Source: JACVRM01 sp036824245 (GTDB lineage: Bacteria > Actinomycetota > Thermoleophilia > Gaiellales > Gaiellaceae). Taken from it: 64,000 nucleotides of DNA. The stretch lies in contig DAITAO010000004.1 of the NCBI GenBank assembly GCA_036824245.1, forward strand, positions 1 through 64,000. The letters are read 5' to 3'. Below, one piece after another: positions 56,859 through 64,000 of the stretch. Below the pieces are notes generated by a model. The model did not search any database, had not been told where the DNA came from, and was given only the letters and a program-made list of their open reading frames with translations. How positions within the stretch are numbered: position 1 is the stretch's first letter; every line of letters starts with the position of its first letter. The position numbers and the translations under genes were made by a program.

Positions 56859-58184
56859 TCACCGTCGGGCGAGCAGATCGAGCGTCAGCGCTGCGCTCCA
56901 CGAGAAGTCACGGCTGCCCAGAGGCTCGCCCGTTTCCGGGTGGTAGTACTCGGTGAAGCCGGAGGTTTCCACGAGCCGCAGGGTCATCTTGCGCAGCTCA
57001 TCCGCTTCCGCCGTCAACCCGGTCCGCTCGAGCCCACGGATGAGGAACCAGTTGATGTTGATCCAGACGGGTCCGCGCCAGTATCGCTTTGGGTCGTAGG
57101 CAGCGTCCGACTTCGACACGGTCGTGACAGCCCACGGGGCCTCCGGCGAGGGACCAAAACGATCAGGCGACCAGAGAGCCTCGTCGAACAGCCGGCGCGC
57201 CGCGCTCTCGTTGGGAACGCCGGCGTAGAGGGGGAAAAGATCGCCGACCGTGCCGGCCGCTCCCTCGCGGCCGTCGTGCAGATCGAGCTCGCGGTATACA
57301 GCCGCGTCGTCGTCCCAGCGGGCGGCGAGCGCCGAGCGGACCCGCTGCGCGGCCGCCAACGCGCGAGCGCCGTCTCCACCGAGCTCCCTCCAGAGCCAGG
57401 CGATGTCCTGCTCGGCGGCGCCGAGCACTGAGTTGAAGCTCAGATCGACGTACGCGAACGGCGCGTCGGCGGCCGACGCAGGCCGGTAATCGCACCGCCG
57501 GAGCAGCTCGACGATCGCCAGGTAGCGTGTGTAATCGCGGTCTGTCGGCCGCTCGGCAGCGTCGACTTGCCGGCGATCGCTGCGTGCAAGATGCGGCAGG
57601 TCGTCGAGCTCGACGCGCGCCAGAGCGCGGTCGAACCGCGGCGCGTTGTCCGCCGATTCCCAGGGGTGGAGGATGGTGACGAGCCCCGAGCCGTCGAGGT
57701 CGCGCGCGCGATAGAGCCACTCGTGCCACGCCTCGATCGCCGGCAGCACCTCTTCCAGGAAACCGCGATCGGGCGACGCCTCGTGGAGCGCGCGCACTGC
57801 CGTGGCCAGCACCGGCGGCTGGGTCAGGCCGCTCGTCGGCACCTCCGGTGCCCCGGGACAGCCGTCAGAACGCCACAGCTCAGCCCCGGGCGAGTAGTCG
57901 ACCGGCTGCGGGTGGAAGACGATGTGGGGCACCATTCCGTCCGACCACTGGCCACGCAGGAGGGACCTCACCTCCGTCCGCCCACGAGCAGGGTCGACGC
58001 CGGCGAGGCCGAGGGCGACGAGCGCCGAGTCCCAGTTCCACTGAAACGGGTATAGGCGAAGGCTCGGTTTGACGAAGAGGCCGGTGTCGTTGCGCCCGAG
58101 CACTGCGAGCGCGCGTTCGGCGAGCAAGCCGCGCTTTTTCAATCCCTTGCCCAGCGCGGTAAATTTGTCATGCCTGCGTAGCAA
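56859..58184 (-). CDS. GH63-like glycoside hydrolase (mannosylglycerate-hydrolase type)
   Basis: The 441-aa (alpha/alpha)6-barrel protein has the GH63 pattern: RLYPFQWNWDSALVALG, GQWSDGMVPHIVF, PTSGLTQPPVLATAV, ILHPWESADNAP, FNSVLGAAEQDIAWL, RYWRGPVWININWFLI and FSWSAALTLDLL. These match mannosylglycerate or glucosylglycerate hydrolases and relatives acting on alpha-glucosyl/mannosyl bonds. The catalytic acids should lie in the WDSA and ESxDN regions. It is divergent from the GntR-SBP regulator, paralogous to the plus-strand gene further right, and has no signal peptide. Confidence 0.82.
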   Translation of the reverse strand: MLRRHDKFTALGKGLKKRGLLAERALAVLGRNDTGLFVKPSLRLYPFQWNWDSALVALGLAGVDPARGRTEVRSLLRGQWSDGMVPHIVFHPQPVDYSPGAELWRSDGCPGAPEVPTSGLTQPPVLATAVRALHEASPDRGFLEEVLPAIEAWHEWLYRARDLDGSGLVTILHPWESADNAPRFDRALARVELDDLPHLARSDRRQVDAAERPTDRDYTRYLAIVELLRRCDYRPASAADAPFAYVDLSFNSVLGAAEQDIAWLWRELGGDGARALAAAQRVRSALAARWDDDAAVYRELDLHDGREGAAGTVGDLFPLYAGVPNESAARRLFDEALWSPDRFGPSPEAPWAVTTVSKSDAAYDPKRYWRGPVWININWFLIRGLERTGLTAEADELRKMTLRLVETSGFTEYYHPETGEPLGSRDFSWSAALTLDLLARR

Positions 58185-58227
58185 ATCATTCTCAACCGGG
58201 GCATGGCTACGTCACGCGACACCGGAG

Positions 58228-58233
58228 TAGAGT
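58228..58233 (+). promoter_or_regulatory. -10 hexamer, GntR-SBP regulator
   Basis: TAGAGT, 25 nt before the ATG of the regulator gene; the GTG overlapping it is therefore unlikely to be the start. Confidence 0.4.
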
Positions 58234-58258
58234 GACTGTTGCCGGGCTCGGCGCTGCG

Positions 58259-59734
58259 ATGTCGATCGATCCCAGACAACCGATCCCTATCTACTACCAG
58301 CTCAAGACGCTCCTGCTCGAGGAGATCCTGAGCGGTCGCTATGGGCCCGGAGGCCGCCTGCCGACGGAGCACGAGCTCTGCGAGCAGTACAGAATCAGCC
58401 GCACCCCGGTCAGCCGGGCACTCTCGGAACTGGCAGACGAAGGCGTGCTGCTGCGTCACCGTCGCCGCGGCACCTTCGTGAACCCGCACTGGTTGCGCCG
58501 GCGTCCCGATCAGCCCGAAGTGCGGATAATCGTCTCGGAAGGTCCCTGGGGGCAACTGATCAGCGATGCGGCGCCCGACGACATCCAGGTCAACATCGTC
58601 ACGGTGCCGCTCCCGTCGCTTCACCAGGCGCTGACGCACGCAGTTGCGGACGGGCAGGCGCCCGATCTTGCCATCCTCGACTCCGTCTGGATCCCCGAGT
58701 TCGCGGAGGACGGCTTCCTCTGCAGCCTCGAGGAACTGGACGAGGAGTGGGTGCGCGGCGAGTGGATGCACGACTTCCTGGAGCCGCTGGTCGCCACGAA
58801 CCGCTACGAGGGACGAACCTACGGGGTCTCGCCGCTCGCGAACGTCGCCGGGCTCTGGTACCGCCGGCGGGAGCTCGAGGCGCTCGGCGTCGAGCCGCCG
58901 ACCACCTGGGCAGAGCTGCGTGCGGTAGGCAGGGCGGCGGCGGGCAACGGACTGCCTCATCCGATCGTGATGACGGGCGGCTCGAAGGGGGGTGAGACGA
59001 CCGCCTATTGCCTGATCGCGTTCCTCGCCTCGAACGGAGGACAGGTGCTGGGGCCGGCCGGAGTGACGCTCGGCTCGCGAGCGACGGCCCAGGCTCTGCG
59101 CTTCTTGCGTAGCCTCGTCGAGGAGGGGCTGATGTCCGTGGATGTGCTCGGCTACGAATGGACACGTCCCATCCGGCTGCTCGCGGAACGCAAGGCAGCG
59201 ATCAGCTTCGGAGGCAGCTACGAGGCCCGCACGGTCGCGGAGGCCCTCGGCGTCCCGCTCGACGAGCTCTGGGACCACGTCGGCTTCATGCCGGTGCCCG
59301 CTGGCCCGGGCGGCGCTCCGGCTAGCGTGGCGGGGACGATGAGCTACGGCATCTTCCGCCAGGCGCCGCAGCCCGGACTGGCCATGCGGCTGCTCGAGCA
59401 CGCGCTCGCGCCGGAGTCGCTCGCGGCCGTTGCCCGCACGACGGGCCGTATCCCGGCCCGACGGTCGGCAATTGCTCTCGCAGCACCGGACCTCACGTTT
59501 CTGTCCCAGACCTCCGAATTGCTGGAGCGCGCGGTGATCAGGCCGGCCACGCCGCTCTACCCCCGGGTCTCGGCACAGTTGCAGGCCATGCTCGAGGCCG
59601 CGCTCACCGGACGGCTCGGCCCCGCCGCGGCCGCCCGCCGGACCGCCGAGCTGATCGGCGCCATCACCGGCCTGCCGGTGGTCGACGAGGCGAAGCCGGC
59701 GAAGCCAGTTAAGTCGGCCGCGCTGGCCCCCTAG
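58259..59734 (+). CDS. GntR-type regulator fused to ABC solute-binding-protein domain
   Basis: Residues 1-80 of 491 are a GntR winged helix: PIPIYYQLKTLLLEEILSGR, LPTEHELCEQYRISRTPVSR, LSELADEGVLLRHRRRGTFV. The rest is a type 1 solute-binding-protein fold without signal peptide: LPSLHQALTHAVADGQAPDL, SVWIPEFAEDGFLCSLEEL, GVSPLANVAGLWYRRRELEA, AAISFGGSYEARTVAEALG. It is thus a cytoplasmic transcription factor that likely binds a sugar through an SBP-type pocket. It lies between two divergent GH63-like genes and ahead of an ABC importer, which it probably controls. Confidence 0.85.
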   Translation: MSIDPRQPIPIYYQLKTLLLEEILSGRYGPGGRLPTEHELCEQYRISRTPVSRALSELADEGVLLRHRRRGTFVNPHWLRRRPDQPEVRIIVSEGPWGQLISDAAPDDIQVNIVTVPLPSLHQALTHAVADGQAPDLAILDSVWIPEFAEDGFLCSLEELDEEWVRGEWMHDFLEPLVATNRYEGRTYGVSPLANVAGLWYRRRELEALGVEPPTTWAELRAVGRAAAGNGLPHPIVMTGGSKGGETTAYCLIAFLASNGGQVLGPAGVTLGSRATAQALRFLRSLVEEGLMSVDVLGYEWTRPIRLLAERKAAISFGGSYEARTVAEALGVPLDELWDHVGFMPVPAGPGGAPASVAGTMSYGIFRQAPQPGLAMRLLEHALAPESLAAVARTTGRIPARRSAIALAAPDLTFLSQTSELLERAVIRPATPLYPRVSAQLQAMLEAALTGRLGPAAAARRTAELIGAITGLPVVDEAKPAKPVKSAALAP

Positions 59735-59840
59735 AAGGCGGCAGCAGCAGCGCGATCCAGCCGCGAGGCGCCGCCCTTGTGCCAGGCGCCAGCCGACCTA
59801 TTGACTCTCTTCCGCCTATTTGATATTCGGGCATAGCAAA

Positions 59841-61226
59841 ATGGCGCCCAGCGACGTGGAGAGCGCGGCGGGCCCTCACGAGCAGCCTGAGGAGCACGTC
59901 GTGGAGACAGAGGGGGACCTCGCTCGCCGGGCGATCGCAGTTCTCGACGCAAACTGGATGGGGCATGCGACGCGGGCATCGGCCCGCCTCTACCCGCACC
60001 AGTGGAGCTGGGATTCCGCGTGCATCGCCATCGGTTACGCCGGTCGCGACCAGGCGCGGGCGCAGGCCGAGCTCCGCTGGCTGTTCGCGGGCCAGTGGTC
60101 CGACGGTCTCCTGCCGCATATCCGCTTTGCAGACGATGCCCGCTACTTTCCGGGACCGGAGTTCTGGCAAACGCATCGCTCCCCCAGTGCGCCCCGGGAG
60201 CCGAAGACCTCGGGCATCGTTCAGCCGCCGGTGCACGCGACGGCCGTCTTGCATGTGTACCGCCACGCTTCCGACCGCGACCAGGCGAAGGCGTTCCTCC
60301 GGGAGCTGATGCCCGGGTTGATCGCCTGGCACGAGTACCTCTACCGGGAACGCACGCGCGGCGACGAGGGCCTGGTCGAGATCTGGCACCCGTGGGAGTC
60401 CGGCATGGACAACTCACCGCTCTGGGATGACGTACTCGCCCGCATCTCCCCGGCCCGCGAGGCGATCCCGGATTACGAGCGAGTCGACCTCGATTTCGCC
60501 GAAGCGGCCCAGCGCCCGACGGACGCGGAGTACGACCGCTACACGTACCTCGTCAAGCTCTACCGCGACCGGGCTTACGACCCGGCTCGCATCCGCGAGG
60601 ACTGTCCCTTCGTCGTCTACGACGCCCTCTTCAACTCGCTCCTCGTCCAGGCGAACCGGGACCTCGCCGAGATCGCGCGCGTGCTTGGCATCGATCCGGC
60701 GCCGTACGAGCTCTGGGCCGACCGAACCGCAGCAGGGGTCGAAGACAGGCTGTGGGACGAAGCCGAAGGAAACTACGGCGACTACGACGTGCGCGCGGAC
60801 GAGCGGGTTCGCGCCCAGACGTGGGCTGCCTTTTCGCCACTGTTCGCGGGCATCCCGACGGCGGACCGGGCGAGGAGGATGCTCGCGCGTCTCATGGCGT
60901 CCGCGGTCGCAGTCGACGGCGCGGGGAGAGTGGTGACGAGCGTCGCACCGGGGGACGCGAACTTCGACCCGGCCCTGTACTGGCGCGGCCCGGTGTGGCC
61001 GATGATCAACTGGGTCCTCCACGCCGGCCTGCGCCGCTACGGCTTCACGGCCGAGGCCGGAGAGATCCGCAACGCGCTGCTCGAGCTCGTGCGGCGCGAA
61101 GGCTTCTGGGAGCACTACAACGCGACGACCGGCCGCGGACAGGGCACTGAGCAGCTCTCCTGGACCGCGGCGCTCGTGCTCGACCTGTTGAACGGCGGGC
61201 GCGACGAGGAAGGAGAGGCCTCATGA
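59841..61226 (+). CDS. Second GH63-like glycoside hydrolase
   Basis: The 461-aa protein is a paralogue of the minus-strand GH63-like enzyme: RLYPHQWSWDSACIAIG, GQWSDGLLPHIRFADD, KTSGIVQPPVHATAVLH, WHPWESGMDNSPLWDD, FNSLLVQANRDLAEIA and YWRGPVWPMINWVLHAG. It is likewise cytosolic and predicted to hydrolyse a glycosidic bond of a glycerate-type or disaccharide substrate imported by the transporter. The next gene has a frame open across its stop (ATGA overlap) but probably starts later. Confidence 0.82.
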   Translation: MAPSDVESAAGPHEQPEEHVVETEGDLARRAIAVLDANWMGHATRASARLYPHQWSWDSACIAIGYAGRDQARAQAELRWLFAGQWSDGLLPHIRFADDARYFPGPEFWQTHRSPSAPREPKTSGIVQPPVHATAVLHVYRHASDRDQAKAFLRELMPGLIAWHEYLYRERTRGDEGLVEIWHPWESGMDNSPLWDDVLARISPAREAIPDYERVDLDFAEAAQRPTDAEYDRYTYLVKLYRDRAYDPARIREDCPFVVYDALFNSLLVQANRDLAEIARVLGIDPAPYELWADRTAAGVEDRLWDEAEGNYGDYDVRADERVRAQTWAAFSPLFAGIPTADRARRMLARLMASAVAVDGAGRVVTSVAPGDANFDPALYWRGPVWPMINWVLHAGLRRYGFTAEAGEIRNALLELVRREGFWEHYNATTGRGQGTEQLSWTAALVLDLLNGGRDEEGEAS

Positions 61227-61315
61227 GCAAGCGAGAAGGGCCCGGCGGCATCAGCCGTCCGGTTGCGGCGTTGGGCGCCGGCAAGGCTCGGCGCGACGAA
61301 AGAAAGGGAGGAACC

Positions 61316-62638
61316 GTGCGCAGATCTGCACTCTTGGTCGCGGCAGTCGCCTGCCTCGCGGCGCTCTTCGGCCTCGCGAGCAGCGTGGGCGGCACCGCAG
61401 CGGCCAGTCCCCAGCAGGATGCGGGGGACGTCGTATTCTTCTCCAACCAGCTGACCCAGGTGACCGAGGTGAACGCCGTTCGCAACACCCTGCTCAAGGG
61501 GTTCAACGGAGACGCCGAATTCATTCCCACGCCGGTCGGCCAGGGGCAAGTGTTCTTCAACAGGGTCGAGGCGGAAGCGCAGGCCGGGAGAGGGACGGTC
61601 AGCCTCCTCGGCGCCCTGCACGGCGACTACTTGGTGATCCAGAAGCACCTCACCGATCTCACGTCCGTCGCCAGTCAGCTGAAGAACTCCGGTATCCCGA
61701 AGGACCTCATGACGCTCGGCAAGCTGGGCACGAGGCGACAGCTCTACGTCCCGTGGATGCAGGCGACGTACATCATGGTCGCCAACCGCAGGGCTCTGCA
61801 GTACCTGCCCAAGGGCGCGGACATCAACGCTCTCACCTACGGACAGTTCCACCAGTGGGCGAAGAACATCTCCGACCGGACTGGTCAGAAGCGCGTCGCC
61901 CTGCCGGCAGGAACGAACGGGCTCATCCCGCGCTTCTTCCAGGGCTACCTCCTGCCGTCGTTCAGCGGCGGGGTCGTCACCACGTTCAAGAGCAAAGGCG
62001 CGGTCTCTGGATGGCAGTACATGCGGTCCCTGTGGAGATACGCGCACCCGCAGTCGCTCTCGTACAACTTCATGCAGGATGCGCTGCTGAGCGGCGAGGT
62101 GTGGGTGGCGTGGGACCACGTGGCCCGGCTCGTCAACGCGCTCAGGACGCGCCCGGAGGAGTTCGTGGCGTTCCCCGCGCCCAAGGGACCGAAGGGTCGC
62201 GGGTACATGCCGGTGCTGGCAGGTCTCGCTGTTCCGAAGACGGCGCCGAACGCGGCGGGCGGCCGAGCGCTGATCCGCTGGCTGACCGGGACGGCGACCC
62301 AGGCGAGGACGCTCGGCTCGGTCGGGTTCTTCCCGGTCGTCGGCTCTCGTCTCTCCAAGCAGCTCGGCGAGGGTCTGCTGAAGATGAACTTCGCCGTCCG
62401 GAAGGCGCAGCGGGCGAAGGACGCCCTCAAGTCGCTCTTGCCGGTCGGTCTCGGCGCCGAGGGCAACAACTTCAGCAGGATTTACACGGACACGTTCGTC
62501 CGCATCGTTGTCAGGAACGAGAACATCCAAAAAGTCATCAACGAGCAGGCTGTCCTGTTGCAGGCGATCATGGACAAGACCGGGGCTCCCTGCTGGGCAC
62601 CCGATCCGAAGAGCTCCGGACCGTGCAAGGTGAAGTGA
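61316..62638 (+). CDS. ABC transporter sugar-type substrate-binding protein
   Basis: The 440-aa protein is a family 1 extracellular solute-binding protein with a signal peptide (RRSALLVAAVACLAALFGLA). Fold markers include NQLTQVTEVNAVRNTLLKGF, PVGQGQVFFNRVEAEAQAG, YVPWMQATYIMVANRRALQ, GEVWVAWDHVARLVNAL, FPAPKGPKGRGYMPVLAG. It captures a carbohydrate or polyol outside the cell for the permeases encoded next. GTG at VRRSALLV is chosen over an ATG 31 codons upstream because AAAGGGAGG lies 4-5 nt before it. No clear lipobox is visible. Confidence 0.87.
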   Translation: MRRSALLVAAVACLAALFGLASSVGGTAAASPQQDAGDVVFFSNQLTQVTEVNAVRNTLLKGFNGDAEFIPTPVGQGQVFFNRVEAEAQAGRGTVSLLGALHGDYLVIQKHLTDLTSVASQLKNSGIPKDLMTLGKLGTRRQLYVPWMQATYIMVANRRALQYLPKGADINALTYGQFHQWAKNISDRTGQKRVALPAGTNGLIPRFFQGYLLPSFSGGVVTTFKSKGAVSGWQYMRSLWRYAHPQSLSYNFMQDALLSGEVWVAWDHVARLVNALRTRPEEFVAFPAPKGPKGRGYMPVLAGLAVPKTAPNAAGGRALIRWLTGTATQARTLGSVGFFPVVGSRLSKQLGEGLLKMNFAVRKAQRAKDALKSLLPVGLGAEGNNFSRIYTDTFVRIVVRNENIQKVINEQAVLLQAIMDKTGAPCWAPDPKSSGPCKVK

Positions 62639-62666
62639 GCCACTAGGCGAGGCGGAACAAAGCCAG

Positions 62667-63557
62667 ATGGCGACAGTCGCACAGCCGGTGTCGCTCGGCC
62701 GCCGGCTGAGACGGTGGGAGGGTCTTCCCTACGCGTTGATCCTCCCCACCGTCGCCTACCTCGGCCTCTTCTTCGCGTGGCCGATGGTGCAGGCGTTCGA
62801 GCTCGCCTTCCGGATCGGCGACGCCTGGACGCTGGCGCCGTTTCGCACGATGCTCGACGACACCAACTTCGACGAGGCCTTCAAGTTCACGCTCCTGCTC
62901 GTCGGCGTGATCGTCCCCATCCAGTTCGTGCTCGCGCTCCTCATGGCGCTGATCGTCAACGCCAAGCTGCGAGGCCGCAGCTTCTTCCTCGCGATCTTCA
63001 TCCTGCCGCTCGCCATCTCCGATCTGGCGGCCGGGCTCGTCTGGCAGTCCATCCTCACCGAGCGGGGCTACCTCAACACCTTCCTCGCCGAGCTCGGGCT
63101 CACCGACCAGGACCGCATCTGGCTCGATCCCACCAAGCCGAACAACCTGCTGATCGCCGTCGTCGTCGCGGAGCTGTGGCGGTCGACCGCGTTCGTGATG
63201 GTCATCTTCCTCGCCGGGCTGCAAGGCATCCCGCATGAATACGGAGAGGCAGCGGAGGTCTTCGGAGCCGGGTTCTTCCAGCGCGTCCGGACGATCATCC
63301 TGCCGATGCTGAAGCCGTCCATCCAGGTGGCGCTGCTCTTCCGCATCATCTTCGCGTTCGAGGCCTTCGCGGTCATCATCGCCCTCACAGGCCGCGCGGA
63401 ATCGACCCTGGCAACAGAGGCGTGGCGCTGGCAGGCCGAGTACTTCGACAGCCACGTGGCGGCGGCGTACTCGTCGCTCATCCTCGTCCTCTCGTTGATC
63501 TCCGCCGGGCTCGTCGTCTTCCTGCTGCGCACGCCGAGAGCGCAGATGATGCGATGA
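62667..63557 (+). CDS. ABC transporter permease, MalF-type
   Basis: The 296-aa protein has six membrane helices beginning YALILPTVAYLGLFFAWPMV and the permease signature (EAA loop) EYGEAAEVFGAGFFQRVRTI ILPML, which contacts the ATPase. It is the first of two permeases of the carbohydrate-uptake-1 family. It is encoded 28 bp after the binding protein and its stop overlaps the start of the next permease gene (ATGA), so translation is coupled. The ATPase (MsmX/MalK type) is not in the window. Confidence 0.92.
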   Translation: MATVAQPVSLGRRLRRWEGLPYALILPTVAYLGLFFAWPMVQAFELAFRIGDAWTLAPFRTMLDDTNFDEAFKFTLLLVGVIVPIQFVLALLMALIVNAKLRGRSFFLAIFILPLAISDLAAGLVWQSILTERGYLNTFLAELGLTDQDRIWLDPTKPNNLLIAVVVAELWRSTAFVMVIFLAGLQGIPHEYGEAAEVFGAGFFQRVRTIILPMLKPSIQVALLFRIIFAFEAFAVIIALTGRAESTLATEAWRWQAEYFDSHVAAAYSSLILVLSLISAGLVVFLLRTPRAQMMR

Positions 63558-64000
63558 GAAGCTCAGCCGCTTCGTGGCTTCCAAAGGTCCTGGTCTACGT
63601 CGTCGGGATCATCCTCTCGCTGTTTGTCCTGGCTCCCCTGTACGTCATCACGATCGCCGCCTTCTCGAGCGAGGAGGACGTCTACAAGTATCCGAAGCGG
63701 CTCCTCCCGACCGACCTGTCGACGGACACGCTGAGCTTCTTCATCAACTTCGCGGGCATGACCGACGCGCTCTGGCGGAGTGTGTTCGTCGCGGGCATCA
63801 CGCTGGCGATCTCGCTGGCGGTCGGGACACCGGCCGGCTACGCGCTGGCCCGCTTCACCTTCCGGGGCTCGGACACCGTGCGGCTCTCGGTCGTGGCCAC
63901 GCGCGCGTTCCCGATCGTGATCCTCTCGATTCCGCTGGCGGTCATCTTCATCCGCTGGGGAATCGACGACTCGATCCAGGGCGTGTCGTTCGCGCACACA
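63554..64000 (+). CDS. ABC transporter permease, MalG-type, partial
   Basis: The gene runs off the right edge; the first 149 codons are present. MRSSAASWLPKVLVYVVGII begins it, with FVLAPLYVITIAAFSSEED (first helix) and SVFVAGITLAISLAVGTPAG, YALARFTFRG, SVVATRAFPIVILSIPLAV, a MalG-like order. It forms the second half of the transmembrane channel with the preceding permease. The EAA loop would lie beyond the window. Confidence 0.88.
   Translation, partial: MRSSAASWLPKVLVYVVGIILSLFVLAPLYVITIAAFSSEEDVYKYPKRLLPTDLSTDTLSFFINFAGMTDALWRSVFVAGITLAISLAVGTPAGYALARFTFRGSDTVRLSVVATRAFPIVILSIPLAVIFIRWGIDDSIQGVSFAHT

Noticed and set aside
1..64000. CRISPR arrays, insertion sequences, integrases or an rRNA operon
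   Set aside because: No regularly spaced repeats, transposase/integrase motifs or rRNA sequence were seen; both islands lack an integrase.

Overview
This is a high-GC actinobacterial chromosome segment, most likely from the class Thermoleophilia (Gaiellales or Solirubrobacterales type). That placement is inferred from content: DUF2017 beside clpS, several F420-type oxidoreductases, class III cyclases fused to AAA/TPR regions, System I cytochrome c maturation, ruvCAB with yebC and pdxST, and many leaderless genes whose -10 hexamer sits 6-7 nt before the start codon. There is no rRNA operon, CRISPR array or integrase.

Layout. 0-0.6 kb: end of a cytochrome c maturation cluster (ccmE, partial ccmF). 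0.6-9.7 kb: TIM-barrel protein, cyclase-AAA-TPR protein, TolB-like lipoprotein, phosphomannomutase, frameshifted HIT gene, DUF2017-clpS, thioesterase, free-Met sulfoxide reductase. 9.7-10.1 kb: palindrome-rich spacer. 10-23.7 kb: housekeeping block (relA, recJ, ruvB-ruvA-ruvC, yebC, pdxT, pdxS, PAP2 phosphatase, glycosyltransferase). 23.8-26.7 kb: a CAU tRNA followed by a decayed phage-like island whose far end repeats the tRNA 3' end. 26.9-36.6 kb: small stress and membrane proteins, YjbQ, BON, phosphoesterase, a membrane cyclase and a cyclic-nucleotide-binding protein, peptide deformylase, ACT regulator. 36.6-48.9 kb: redox enzymes, glyA behind a ZTP riboswitch, RidA, VOC, an MFS transporter fused to a cyclic-nucleotide-binding domain, and a secreted GH3 enzyme.

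49.0-52.8 kb is a small island next to the 3' end of ssrA (tmRNA), bounded by a 24-nt repeat of that end. It carries only a SIR2-STAND-type NTPase and a divergent HNH nuclease: a compact candidate defence island and the most interesting unit here. 53.2-64 kb is a sugar or compatible-solute utilisation locus: esterase, ROK kinase, mannose-6-phosphate-isomerase-like enzyme, two GH63-like hydrolases, a regulator that fuses a GntR helix-turn-helix to a solute-binding-protein domain, and an ABC importer that runs off the window end.

Caution on sequence quality. Several otherwise conserved genes (HIT, cupin, aldo/keto reductase, one luciferase-like oxidoreductase) are split by single-base indels, several of them in G/C runs. 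These may be sequencing errors rather than true pseudogenes; the same doubt applies to the broken genes in the tRNA island.
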